Positions 10,747-20,407 of a stretch of DNA of 64,000 nucleotides are shown piece after piece. The stretch is from Astragalus membranaceus (Eukaryota; Streptophyta; Magnoliopsida; Fabales; Fabaceae): positions 71,459,864 through 71,523,863 of the forward strand of contig CM076847.1 of assembly GCA_039519185.1 (NCBI GenBank), in the 5' to 3' direction. The notes beneath the pieces were generated by a model. It made no database searches. It worked only from the letters and a program-made list of their open reading frames with translations, and was not told where the DNA came from. Positions within the stretch are counted from its first letter, which is position 1, and every line of letters starts with the position of its first letter. Made by a program: the position numbers and the translations under genes.

Positions 10747-12010
10747 GAAGAGGGAGTGAGGAAGACAAGAAAGCGTTTTGTTTAAAGAAGTTGTGAAAAA
10801 TCCTCACCCATAAGTATCACAGCCTTCACTTGGTTTTACCAGAAATATAAATATTAACATATGAACTAAAAACTACTTTCTGAGGCATGCTCTGGGATTA
10901 ACCTTGTTATGTTCTAGGAACAAAATATTGCCAACGTGCTGGATATTAAAACTTGGATAAAATAATTATTTTCTGTATTTATACTTCAGAGTGTGATCCA
11001 AGTATTACTCAAGTCAAAATACTAAGTAAGCACTGAAATACATCTAGAAGATTAAACCAATAAATATATAATATATATTCCTTTTGTTTGATGATCAAAA
11101 TGAAACGATTTTACTAGAAAAATACTTCCTCAATAAACCCAAGTAAATCATGAGTAACCCTATTCCATAACTAGTCAAAATGGCCGGCTCGTCTTACTCC
11201 CTCTGCGAGACTATGGCACTCGTTATGACTCCCCACATCTATGGAGGTATTACAACATTGCTGCTAAAATACTTGTTTTAAAGAATGTTATACGTCAAAG
11301 AGTTTTTCTTTGAAAAAGGTTTTAAAACGATTTATGATCATCAACCAAATTTTTGGAGGAACAATATCATACAGGGAATTGGTTCTAAGTAGATATATAG
11401 CAGGATACAGAAGAGTTATTGACTTAAGAACACAAAGGAAATATCTGCAAAATATAAACATAGATAAATAATGTTTTCATTCAATAACCTTAATAGGTTC
11501 ATATATAGTTATAAAAAAGTAGACTAATTGTTTATGGGATTACGCAGGTAACTGATATTGCTTGCAACAAGCTCACAGAGAAGCCATTGTAAAAACACCT
11601 TTGAAATATATGACATAAACTCAAAGTACGTGGCGTTGTTGATCACAAGTCAGAGATTCATTCCTGGGAATTCTCAGAAGATAGAATAGGAGGTAGAACC
11701 ATCCATGTACTATCCATATAAGAACATTCTCAAGAACTATCTGGCACACGAAGTCCAGGCCTCTATTGAGTGCTTTCCAGCCTTTATACTTGAGATATGA
11801 AATAATTTCTCAGGCCTTAGTAGAGAACTACCAAAGAGCCATAGACAAGAAGTACACTTATAGTATAACATTTAAGAAAATATAATTTTTAGAGTTAATA
11901 TCCATACCTGGCACATATGAGTTATGAACAAATCAAGAGCAACATCATAGCATACCCAGATAAGTAGCCAACAGTTCAAAGTTAATATCTACATTCCTAC
12001 TTCCACCATC
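10747..12010 (-). other. Pararetrovirus copy A 5' leader
   Basis: Non-coding leader between the primer-binding site (12011-12024) and the polyprotein ATG (10746), about 1.26 kb on the minus strand. I see no sizeable ORF in it. It repeats directly at 17351-18242 (copy B) and inverted at 18353-19371 (copy C), with only scattered differences (for example at 11410 and 11587). Long leaders with small ORFs are usual in plant pararetroviruses. Confidence 0.7.
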
Positions 12011-12024
12011 TGGCTCTGATACCA
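12011..12024 (-). other. Pararetrovirus primer-binding site (tRNA-Met)
   Basis: On the minus strand this reads TGGTATCAGAGCCA, complementary to the 3' end of initiator tRNA-Met, the minus-strand primer used by plant pararetroviruses. It lies ~300 nt downstream of the TATA box and ~1.26 kb upstream of the ORF start. The same site is at 18339-18352 on the plus strand. Confidence 0.85.
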
Positions 12025-12325
12025 AGAGGGGATCGGAATCAGAAGATAAAAGAAATTAAAAGAGCAGAAAGTAGAAGTAGGTAGCTATGGCTAGCAACTA
12101 AGAAAATAAAAGCTTAAAATATATTACAGATGATTAGGAGGCAAAGCCTTCCATGATTGAGATAGTTGAAGAACTATCTATGAGTTACAGAGTACAAGTT
12201 TGAAGATTGAAAGAAGAAAGAAGAAGAAGAAGATTGAAGACTCACAAGTGCTCTGACTTCTCACTAGACTTAGAGAGAGAGAGAGTTCTGAAGTGAGGTG
12301 TGTTTTTAACAAGAGCCTAGCACCT

Positions 12326-12335
12326 CTATATATAG
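12326..12335 (-). promoter_or_regulatory. TATA box of the pararetroviral genomic promoter
   Basis: CTATATATAG on the minus strand, followed ~30-90 nt downstream by a CT-rich, untranslated-leader-like stretch (12200-12300) and then by the primer-binding site. The arrangement TATA, short transcribed stretch, primer-binding site, long leader, ORF is that of a pregenomic RNA promoter. I see no AATAAA between TATA and primer-binding site on this strand. Confidence 0.65.
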
Positions 12336-12339
12336 ATTG

Positions 12340-12750
12340 AAAGACAAATAGTACCTAGTTACTAACCGGTACTGTGCACTTGAGAGACTTGAACTGTACA
12401 CTTGCGCAACCTGCACTATGCACTTGGTTGACTGGAACTGTAGAGGATCCAATGTTGCTCTGGACAGCTCACTTGATTGGAGATAGTGGAGCCTTGGATA
12501 CCATTCTGAGTGGGAGACAAGGGGTCCACGACAAAAGTTCCACTAAGATATGCCTTCAGCTTTATGCATGATGACAAGGATAGTGGGGGACAAATGGAAT
12601 CATGACAGGGATTCCACTGATGGAGCATCTTTGACCAGGATAGTGGGTGATAGCGCCACTATTGCTTGTCTCCAAGCTATGATTGCAATTTTGAATATTC
12701 CTGCAACAATAAAAACTACAGTATTGCAAGAAATTGTTAGAGGAAAATGA
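12340..12750 (-). promoter_or_regulatory. Upstream promoter region of pararetrovirus intergenic segment
   Basis: Non-coding DNA between the 57-bp repeats and the TATA box. It holds several CACTTG-like hexamers (12374-12430) and three copies of a CCCACTATCC-like word on the minus strand (around 12575-12650). Such short repeated words suit a promoter, but no named factor site is certain. Confidence 0.4.
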
Positions 12751-13065
12751 ACAGTTTTTCATGTCAGAGAAGACACTACAATCACCATGTTCAAGGGTGG
12801 TGGTGGAACAGTTTTTCATGTCTATGGAGACACTACAATCACCATGTTCAAGGGTGGTGGTGGAACAGTTTTTCATACCAGATTTGGTACTACTATTACC
12901 ATGATCCAGGGTAGAAGATAAGCAGTTTTTCCCATTAGAAATGGTACCATTATCATGCTTAAGGATAAGATTGAGGTAATCAACTCTGTCCCTGTAAATA
13001 TTCACGAGTAAGATAATCAGGAAGAGAATTACTGGAACCTTTAAGATATTCAATATCAAAATCAA
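12562..13065 (-). CDS. Possible small ORF overlapping the polyprotein end (doubtful)
   Basis: A 167-codon frame that begins inside the RNase H coding end (overlap 86 bp, different frame) and crosses the 57-bp repeats, so its middle is a 19-residue repeat of the type MKNCSTTTLEHGDCSV. The N-terminus is hydrophobic (residues ~1-22), which could be a signal or membrane segment, but that part is translated from the overlapping RNase H frame. No family is recognised. Because 57 is a multiple of three, repeats of DNA alone would keep a frame open; I favour non-coding enhancer repeats over a protein. Confidence 0.25.
   Translation of the reverse strand: MILILNILKVPVILFLIILLVNIYRDRVDYLNLILKHDNGTISNGKNCLSSTLDHGNSSTKSGMKNCSTTTLEHGDCSVSIDMKNCSTTTLEHGDCSVFSDMKNCSFSSNNFLQYCSFYCCRNIQNCNHSLETSNSGAITHYPGQRCSISGIPVMIPFVPHYPCHHA
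12750..12977 (-). repeat. Four tandem 57-bp repeats in pararetrovirus intergenic region
   Basis: Equivalent positions recur at 12772, 12829, 12886 and 12943, exactly 57 bp apart. The first two units are nearly identical; the third and fourth are diverged. They lie immediately after the polyprotein stop and 420-650 bp upstream of the TATA box, where pararetroviral enhancers are expected. Confidence 0.8.
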
Positions 13066-16000
13066 ATATACTTAAAATTGCTTGCCATCTGGCAAAAATT
13101 TGTTTAGATGCAAGATTCTTGACATCCTTTTGCAGAATATCTTTTGCAGACTTGCAATCTACACGAACCAGGAATTTTTGATTTAGTAAATCAGATTGGA
13201 ATTTTGAAATAGATAAGACAATTGCTAAAACTTCTTTTTTGATTGTGGAATAATTCTGCTGGGCAGGATTCCAATGTTTAGAAGTGAAAGCAATAACTTG
13301 TTCTTTTCCAGAAATCTTTTGCTTTAAAATTCCACCATAACCAATGTCAGATGCATCAGTTTCAACAATTTTAAAGGCTTCTGGGTTTGGTAGGTAGAGG
13401 CAGGGTAGCTCTTTAACCTGGGCTTTGATTTGAATGACAATATTGGTATGAACATTAGTCCAAGGAGGAGGATCCTTCTTTAGACGATCATGGAGGGGTT
13501 TGATGAGATTGTTTAGCTGAGGAAAGAAGTCTGAGACATAGTTTAGACAACCCAGAAATCTCTGTAATTGAGTTTTGTCAATAATTTGATTGGGGAATTT
13601 ATCAGAGAACTCAATGGCCCTAGTGATAGGAGTAATGGTTCCATGATGAATATTGTGGCCAAGAAATCTGATCTTTGTTTGGAACAAATTGATTTTTGTT
13701 TTAGACACAGCAAGACCATTTTTCTTTATGATAGACATAAAAGTATTGATGTGTCTAACATGTTGATCAAAAGATTGTGAATAAATGAGCACATCATCTA
13801 TGTAGACAATGGCAAATTTAGCATAATCATTGAATATGTCATTCATGATCCTTTGAAATTCAGAAGGAGCGTTCTTCAAGCCAAAAGGCATAACGTTCCA
13901 TTCAAATTGACCAAAGGGGACAGTAAAAGCAGTTTTATACCTGTCCTCTTCTTTTATCTGGATTTGCCAAAAGCCAGACTTCATATCAAATTTTGAAAAT
14001 ATTTTTGCGTCATGAAGACGTTTGAGAAGATCTTTCTTGTTTGGAATAGGATACCTAATCCAGGCAAGAGCTTGATTGAGAGGTTTGTAATTAATCACAA
14101 GCCTAGGAGCACCTCTTTCAATTTCTGCATTTTTATTGACATAAAAAGCAGAGCAAGACCAGGCACTTTTACTCTTGCGAATAAGGTTCTTTTGTAAAAG
14201 ATCATTAATTTCCTTCTGACAAACAAGAAGAAGATCATGATTCATTTGGATAGGCCTTGCTTTGGTGGGAATTTGCCTTTCATGGAAATCCTTTTCATAA
14301 GGGAGCTCCACAATATGGTTCTTCCTTTCCCAGAAAGCATTAGGAAGATCAGAACAAATAGTGGACTGTATTTGTTCTAATAGACCTTTGACTTTGGATT
14401 GATTCTCATTTCTGAGAAGTTGCTGATCAATATTCTTAAAAGAAATTTCATCTTTCAGAAAATTGATTTGTTTTTCTTTGAAAGAAATTGGGTTTAAGTT
14501 TTTAACAAAAGTTTTTCTTAAAAACTTAAAAATGATTGGTTGCCCCAAATGCTGGGTTATAATACCTTCTTCAGTAATTTGAAAAGGAAAAAGCGATCTT
14601 ATAAACGGAGTTCCTAAAATCACTTGGTTTTTCAAATCTTTAACAAGAAGAAAAGAGGTATCAATTTTGAAATTGTTGTTCTCAATGATAGCTGAGGACA
14701 ACTTGTAATTGATTTTTAACTTAGAACCATTTGCAGCACTAAGTTGTTCAGAGGTCTTTTCAAAGTATTTGGTTGGAATAAGACCTTCTAAAATACAATT
14801 TGAATCTGCGCCTGTATCAAATAAGGCCACAGTTTCAAGGACAAAATCATTGATAATAATTTTGATATTTATGTAAAACTTTTGAATTTTTACATAATTG
14901 ATGAGACCAACAAAATCTTCAGCATCTCTATCAGAATCAGGGACACTAGAAGAGGAACTGGAATTGGCCTCGTAATTATTCCAATGGTCAATAATGGATT
15001 GGTGGTTAGCCTGGTTTTCTTTCAGTTTATTGACCTCAATTTTCAGGTTGTTGATCTCATACTGAAGATCTTGGATGGTAACAGGCTTGATGCTAGTTTT
15101 CTCTAGTCTTTTGAAAGTCTCTTTGAGGTTATACTTATTGGTAACCAAAGGACTTTTGGGAGGTTTTGTCTCAAGAGAGGACCTGAGTTTATCAAGATAT
15201 TTTCCCCTTTCCTGAGGGTCAGGGATGGCATTTATGGCCTCAAGGAGAAGATCTTGTTCTTTGGTAAGAACATTGATATTGCTGGAGGAATCAGATTCAG
15301 CACAATCATCATCCTGGATTTGATTCAAGTTTTCAGAAGGCTGGTCAGAGGATTCTTCTGAAGATTGGGCTAATAAACCATTAATCTTGTTTTCAATATC
15401 TGAACCAAGATTAAGAGCTTTAAGTTGATTAATAACCCTGCAATTTCTGCTTATATGGCCAGGTTTTCCACATTTGAAGCAGACAATGGGTTTTCTATCA
15501 TTATTTCCATAATGATTCTTGGTTTGGCCAGCATTTCTAGGTCCTGGTTTCCTAGGTCCTGGTTTCCTATCTCCGTAATAATCAGGTCTAGGTAAAGTGC
15601 TGATAGGTTTGGGTTTGGTTTTGGTCTTTTTGGCACAAGGAAGACCAAATTGCTCACAGAAGGTTCCTAAATCTTTACGATTTTGAGCCTTCTCTTTGGC
15701 TAATTGTTGCTGAATTTTGTCATCTTGACAGATTTTTAAAGCAACACGTTGGATGATGGCAATAAGCTGACCATAACTTAATTCCTGATAGGGAATATTT
15801 CCATTAGGGTCTTGATTGCGGAGTTTATCCCTAACCTTATCACCTAAAGATTTGGGAAGACCTGCAAGGAATTTCTCCTTCCAGAAAGCTTGTTGGCTAT
15901 CTTCTCTGGTATAGACTCTTGTAAGGAAAGTGTCTTTATACCATCTAAAGTCACCAAGGGTTTTGCACCTGAGATTGGATAACAATTCAGCAGATCTATC

Positions 16001-17350
16001 CTTAATTAAGGAGGAATCTCCTATGAAGTGTTGGGCTATGGTGAAGATTAGAGTGCTGACAGCATCAGGGATCTGAATCCCATTCTCAAGAATGGGTTCA
16101 CCACTAGATTCCCTTTTGACAGCATTAATGATGGAAAACTTTTCTCCATCACTAAGGTAATTGTCCCACCAACCTTTGAGTTGACCACAGAACCCTGCAA
16201 TGAGGATTTCTACAATCATTTCTTCTGGACAGTTGTTGGAGGTTTCATAAGCAGTGGCTACCATAGTCATGTTTTGAAGGATTTTGGTAATACCATACTC
16301 ATTTTCTCCATCAATGTTCCATTCATAGACATTGTTGGCGCTAAAGCTTTTGAAATTGGTTTCCTTTTCTTCTAAAAGAAGATCAGGAGCAGTGGCTCTA
16401 GGGTAGTAGAGTTTGGTTTCCCTTCGCCATTGGTTCTTGGGGTTGTAAATGATTGGGTTAAGCTGAACCTTAGAGGGGTTCTCTTCTGAACATTCAGAAG
16501 AAGCTCCTTCCATCATATGGATTCCCTTTTGGGGAGTTTGGGGAGAAGGTGTATCAGGGATAGTTACTTTGAGGAGAGCTATGTGCTCTTTGACTTTGTC
16601 AAGAAGTTCACCTTGAACTTCAATAGTTTCTTCTTTGACTTTTGAACTTTTTAGCTGGGAAGCTTTAAAGTTTTTAGATACCCTATAAGGTTTGAATAAG
16701 GGTTTTTCAATTTTGGTAGAAGAAGATGACTCTGGTTTGGAGGAGGCATCAAGGTTTCTACTGAATTTGGAATCTCCTAAGGCTTGGAGATACTTATTTG
16801 TGTAATTGGATTGTTCCATGAGATCTTTAATATCTCTGGCTGTTATGGGACCATCATCAGTCCTTGTTTTGAAGGGGGCTGCCATGGCAGGAGTGGATTG
16901 GCTATTGAGGGAAAAAGCACCTTTAGGTGGTAATTCCGATTGGATCATATGACCATCTTTTAGATGCCATATAGTGAAAACATCCAGGGGTTTTCTTCCA
17001 ATTAATTCATCTTGGAAGGGATAATTGATATTCTTTTTGATGGTGTACGCATGAAACCAATCAAAGAAAGGAATATTAAATTTGATTTTTTCAAGAAATT
17101 TATAGTACCTTTTCCAAACGGATTTCCTATTTATTCCTTGATAATTTTTGAAGAACCAGTCTCTCTGAAGAGACCACTCTTGAGAGTAAAAATCCTTTTT
17201 GAGAGAGATTTTATCAATTGTAAAAGATTGATTTTTGTTAAGATCTTTGCAAAGATCTTGATTGAAAGATTGATTAAGATCTTTACTAAGATCTTGATTG
17301 ATATTTTCTGGAATTAAAAGCATGTTTGAAGGTGTAAGAATAGAAGACAT
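12980..17350 (-). CDS. Endogenous pararetrovirus (caulimovirid-like) polyprotein, copy B, open
   Basis: A 1456-codon open frame, ATG at 17350. From the N-terminus: Asn/Lys-rich start; conserved aromatic block (~60-140); coat-like region with FWKEKFLAGLP near residue 486; basic Lys/Pro/Arg-rich patch (~570-620); CCHC zinc knuckle CFKCGKPGHISRNC near 623; acidic Ser-rich linker; coiled-coil segment (~757-790); aspartic protease with LFDTGADSNC near 841; RT with YIDDVLIYS near 1182; RNase H from ETDASDIGYGG near 1328 to the end, closing on a SLPDYLTRE motif. There is no integrase, as in plant pararetroviruses, and no movement-protein domain that I recognise. It lacks stops and frameshifts over its full length, which is unusual for an endogenous virus. 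Role in the genome is unknown. An integrase-less LTR element is the alternative, but no LTRs flank it. Confidence 0.88.
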   Translation of the reverse strand: MSSILTPSNMLLIPENINQDLSKDLNQSFNQDLCKDLNKNQSFTIDKISLKKDFYSQEWSLQRDWFFKNYQGINRKSVWKRYYKFLEKIKFNIPFFDWFHAYTIKKNINYPFQDELIGRKPLDVFTIWHLKDGHMIQSELPPKGAFSLNSQSTPAMAAPFKTRTDDGPITARDIKDLMEQSNYTNKYLQALGDSKFSRNLDASSKPESSSSTKIEKPLFKPYRVSKNFKASQLKSSKVKEETIEVQGELLDKVKEHIALLKVTIPDTPSPQTPQKGIHMMEGASSECSEENPSKVQLNPIIYNPKNQWRRETKLYYPRATAPDLLLEEKETNFKSFSANNVYEWNIDGENEYGITKILQNMTMVATAYETSNNCPEEMIVEILIAGFCGQLKGWWDNYLSDGEKFSIINAVKRESSGEPILENGIQIPDAVSTLIFTIAQHFIGDSSLIKDRSAELLSNLRCKTLGDFRWYKDTFLTRVYTREDSQQAFWKEKFLAGLPKSLGDKVRDKLRNQDPNGNIPYQELSYGQLIAIIQRVALKICQDDKIQQQLAKEKAQNRKDLGTFCEQFGLPCAKKTKTKPKPISTLPRPDYYGDRKPGPRKPGPRNAGQTKNHYGNNDRKPIVCFKCGKPGHISRNCRVINQLKALNLGSDIENKINGLLAQSSEESSDQPSENLNQIQDDDCAESDSSSNINVLTKEQDLLLEAINAIPDPQERGKYLDKLRSSLETKPPKSPLVTNKYNLKETFKRLEKTSIKPVTIQDLQYEINNLKIEVNKLKENQANHQSIIDHWNNYEANSSSSSSVPDSDRDAEDFVGLINYVKIQKFYINIKIIINDFVLETVALFDTGADSNCILEGLIPTKYFEKTSEQLSAANGSKLKINYKLSSAIIENNNFKIDTSFLLVKDLKNQVILGTPFIRSLFPFQITEEGIITQHLGQPIIFKFLRKTFVKNLNPISFKEKQINFLKDEISFKNIDQQLLRNENQSKVKGLLEQIQSTICSDLPNAFWERKNHIVELPYEKDFHERQIPTKARPIQMNHDLLLVCQKEINDLLQKNLIRKSKSAWSCSAFYVNKNAEIERGAPRLVINYKPLNQALAWIRYPIPNKKDLLKRLHDAKIFSKFDMKSGFWQIQIKEEDRYKTAFTVPFGQFEWNVMPFGLKNAPSEFQRIMNDIFNDYAKFAIVYIDDVLIYSQSFDQHVRHINTFMSIIKKNGLAVSKTKINLFQTKIRFLGHNIHHGTITPITRAIEFSDKFPNQIIDKTQLQRFLGCLNYVSDFFPQLNNLIKPLHDRLKKDPPPWTNVHTNIVIQIKAQVKELPCLYLPNPEAFKIVETDASDIGYGGILKQKISGKEQVIAFTSKHWNPAQQNYSTIKKEVLAIVLSISKFQSDLLNQKFLVRVDCKSAKDILQKDVKNLASKQIFARWQAILSIFDFDIEYLKGSSNSLPDYLTREYLQGQS

Positions 17351-18242
17351 GAAGAGGGAGTGAGGAAGACAAGAAAGCGTTTTGTTTAAAGAAGTTGTGA
17401 AAAATCCTCACCCATAAGTATCACAGCCTTCACTTGGTTTTACCAGAAATATAAATATTAACATATGAACTAAAAACTACTTTCTGAGGCATGCTCTGGG
17501 ATTAACCTTGTTATGTTCTAGGAACAAAATATTGCCAACGTGCTGGATATTAAAACTTGGATAAAATAATTATTTTCTGTATTTATACTTCAGAGTGTGA
17601 TCCAAGTATTACTCAAGTCAAAATACTAAGTAAGCACTGAAATACATCTAGAAGATTAAACCAATAAATATATAATATATATTCCTTTTGTTTGATGATC
17701 AAAATGAAACGATTTTACTAGAAAAATACTTCCTCAATAAACCCAAGTAAATCATGAGTAACCCTATTCCATAACTAGTCAAAATGGCCGGCTCGTCTTA
17801 CTCCCTCTGCGAGACTATGGCACTCGTTATGACTCCCCACATCTATGGAGGTATTACAACATTGCTGCTAAAATACTTGTTTTAAAGAATGTTATACGTC
17901 AAAGAGTTTTTCTTTGAAAAAGGTTTTAAAACGATTTATGATCATCAACCAAATTTTTGGAGGAACAATATCATACAGGGAATTGGTTCTAAGTAGATAT
18001 ATAACAGGATACAGAAGAGTTATTGACTTAAGAACACAAAGGAAATATCTGCAAAATATAAACATAGATAAATAATGTTTTCATTCAATAACCTTAATAG
18101 GTTCATATATAGTTATAAAAAAGTAGACTAATTGTTTATGGGATTACGCAGGTAACTGATATTGCTTGCAACAAGCTCACAGAGAAGCCTTTGTAAAAAC
18201 ACCTTTGAAATATATGACATAAACTCAAAGTACGTGGCGTTG
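17351..18242 (-). other. Pararetrovirus copy B 5' leader (truncated)
   Basis: It matches 10747-11637 almost base for base, then breaks at ~18243 before reaching a primer-binding site of its own. Copy B therefore has no linked promoter or primer site in its own orientation. Its last 648 bp (17595-18242) are the left arm of an inverted repeat with 18724-19371. Confidence 0.8.
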
Positions 18243-18338
18243 ATTAATGTAGATATTACAGATGATTTCTTGTCTTCCTCACTCCCTCTTCATGTCTTCT
18301 ATTCTTACACCTTCATGTCTTCTATTCCGATCCCCTCT
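18243..18338. other. Patchwork junction between pararetrovirus copies B and C
   Basis: About 96 bp stitched from pieces found elsewhere in the viral unit. It holds a short piece like 12121-12135, then the reverse complement of the ORF start region (compare 17337-17375), then a partial repeat of that piece, then sequence leading into the primer-binding site. Such filler fits end-joining or template switching when copies were joined head to head. Confidence 0.65.
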
Positions 18339-19371
18339 TGGTATCAGAGCCAGATGGTGGAAGTAGGAATGTAGATATTAACTTTGAACTGTTGGTTACT
18401 TATCTGGGTATGCTATGATGTTGCTCTTGATTTGTTCATAACTCATATGTGCCAGGTATGGATATTAACTCTAAAAATTATATTTTCTTAAATGTTATAC
18501 TATAAGTGTACTTCTTGTCTATGGCTCTTTGGTAGTTCTCTACTAAGGCCTGAGAAATTATTTCATATCTCAAGTATAAAGGCTGGAAAGCACTCAATAG
18601 AGGCCTGGACTTCGTGTGCCAGATAGTTCTTGAGAATGTTCTTATATGGATAGTACATGGATGGTTCTACCTCCTATTCTATCTTCTGAGAATTCCCAGG
18701 AATGAATCTCTGACTTGTGATCAACAACGCCACGTACTTTGAGTTTATGTCATATATTTCAAAGGTGTTTTTACAAAGGCTTCTCTGTGAGCTTGTTGCA
18801 AGCAATATCAGTTACCTGCGTAATCCCATAAACAATTAGTCTACTTTTTTATAACTATATATGAACCTATTAAGGTTATTGAATGAAAACATTATTTATC
18901 TATGTTTATATTTTGCAGATATTTCCTTTGTGTTCTTAAGTCAATAACTCTTCTGTATCCTGCTATATATCTACTTAGAACCAATTCCCTGTATGATATT
19001 GTTCCTCCAAAAATTTGGTTGATGATCATAAATCGTTTTAAAACCTTTTTCAAAGAAAAACTCTTTGACGTATAACATTCTTTAAAACAAGTATTTTAGC
19101 AGCAATGTTGTAATACCTCCATAGATGTGGGGAGTCATAACGAGTGCCATAGTCTCGCAGAGGGAGTAAGACGAGCCGGCCATTTTGACTAGTTATGGAA
19201 TAGGGTTACTCATGATTTACTTGGGTTTATTGAGGAAGTATTTTTCTAGAAAATCGTTTCATTTTGATCATCAAACAAAAGGAATATATATTATATATTT
19301 ATTGGTTTAATCTTCTAGATGTATTTCAGTGCTTACTTAGTATTTTGACTTGAGTAATATTTGGATCACAC
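18339..19371 (+). other. Pararetrovirus copy C: primer-binding site and leader (plus strand)
   Basis: It starts with TGGTATCAGAGCCA (18339-18352) and continues as the reverse complement of 10989-12010. The leader would reach its ORF start ~240 bp further on, but a run of N begins at 19372 and no copy C ORF appears after it. Copies B and C therefore lie head to head, with the 648-bp arms 17595-18242 and 18724-19371 separated by 481 bp. Confidence 0.8.
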
Positions 19372-19871
19372 NNNNNNNNNNNNNNNNNNNNNNNNNNNNN
19401 NNNNNNNNNNNNNNNNNNNNNNNNNNNNNNNNNNNNNNNNNNNNNNNNNNNNNNNNNNNNNNNNNNNNNNNNNNNNNNNNNNNNNNNNNNNNNNNNNNNN
19501 NNNNNNNNNNNNNNNNNNNNNNNNNNNNNNNNNNNNNNNNNNNNNNNNNNNNNNNNNNNNNNNNNNNNNNNNNNNNNNNNNNNNNNNNNNNNNNNNNNNN
19601 NNNNNNNNNNNNNNNNNNNNNNNNNNNNNNNNNNNNNNNNNNNNNNNNNNNNNNNNNNNNNNNNNNNNNNNNNNNNNNNNNNNNNNNNNNNNNNNNNNNN
19701 NNNNNNNNNNNNNNNNNNNNNNNNNNNNNNNNNNNNNNNNNNNNNNNNNNNNNNNNNNNNNNNNNNNNNNNNNNNNNNNNNNNNNNNNNNNNNNNNNNNN
19801 NNNNNNNNNNNNNNNNNNNNNNNNNNNNNNNNNNNNNNNNNNNNNNNNNNNNNNNNNNNNNNNNNNNNNNN
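19372..19871. other. Assembly gap of 500 N
   Basis: Exactly 500 N, so probably a placeholder of unknown true length. Left flank: pararetrovirus copy C leader. Right flank: the interior of an Ogre-like LTR also found at 57582. The reading frames that cross the gap are artefacts. Confidence 0.98.
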
Positions 19872-20407
19872 GAGCAAGAACAGCCCTAGAGATTTGCTGA
19901 TGCTGCTCCCTTTTTATTTTCGTTTTTTTGTATTTTTTTGTATTTTTGACTATTGTTTTTTTGCATTTTAGGGACAGTTTGGACTCTAAACACTCTTAAA
20001 TTGTAAATGAAATAAAATTTGATTTTTTGACATTTTTGGACTCAAAACAAATTAAATAGACAAAATAAAAATAATAAAAGAAGTTGAGCCAAATACAAAA
20101 GCGAAATCGGGCCCAACTAGACAAATGCGCTAGAACGAGGCTCAAATAGAACAAATAGGCCCGCTAAGTGATAAACACTAAAAATTAACTAGGAACCACG
20201 TTCGTGGGCCCAACTCAAAATGATAAGCCCAATTTGTATATGTGTAGGCCCAATAATCCAACTGTTGGCCCAATTACACAAATGGGATCTTAACGACACT
20301 CGCATGACACCGACACGCGTTAACAGGACTCGAGACTTGCAAAAAAAATGCGACCTAGTAAATTAAAACGCTATTAACAGGAGCTCAGACATAATTGGGG
20401 TATAAGA
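19872..20407 (-). repeat. Ogre/Tat-like LTR, terminal part (duplicate of 57582-58119)
   Basis: Same sequence as the end of the LTR at 54562-58119, including the terminal GGTATAAGA and the following target-duplication sequence ATCGC (20408-20412). Because the insertion point in the flanking LTR is the same, this is a duplicate of one insertion, not a second insertion. The rest of the element must lie in the gap or be missing. Confidence 0.85.

Noticed and set aside
16181..16375. Plus-strand frame of 64 codons within the viral ORF (also 504-698)
   Set aside because: Antisense shadow of the polyprotein, with no recognisable content.
12980..17350. Reading the polyprotein as an LTR retrotransposon
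   Set aside because: No integrase, no LTR pair around the unit, head-to-tail repetition with a promoter and primer site in the spacer, and a pararetrovirus-like C-terminal motif after RNase H.
19326..19900. Long frames across the N run
   Set aside because: They consist of unknown residues and are gap artefacts.
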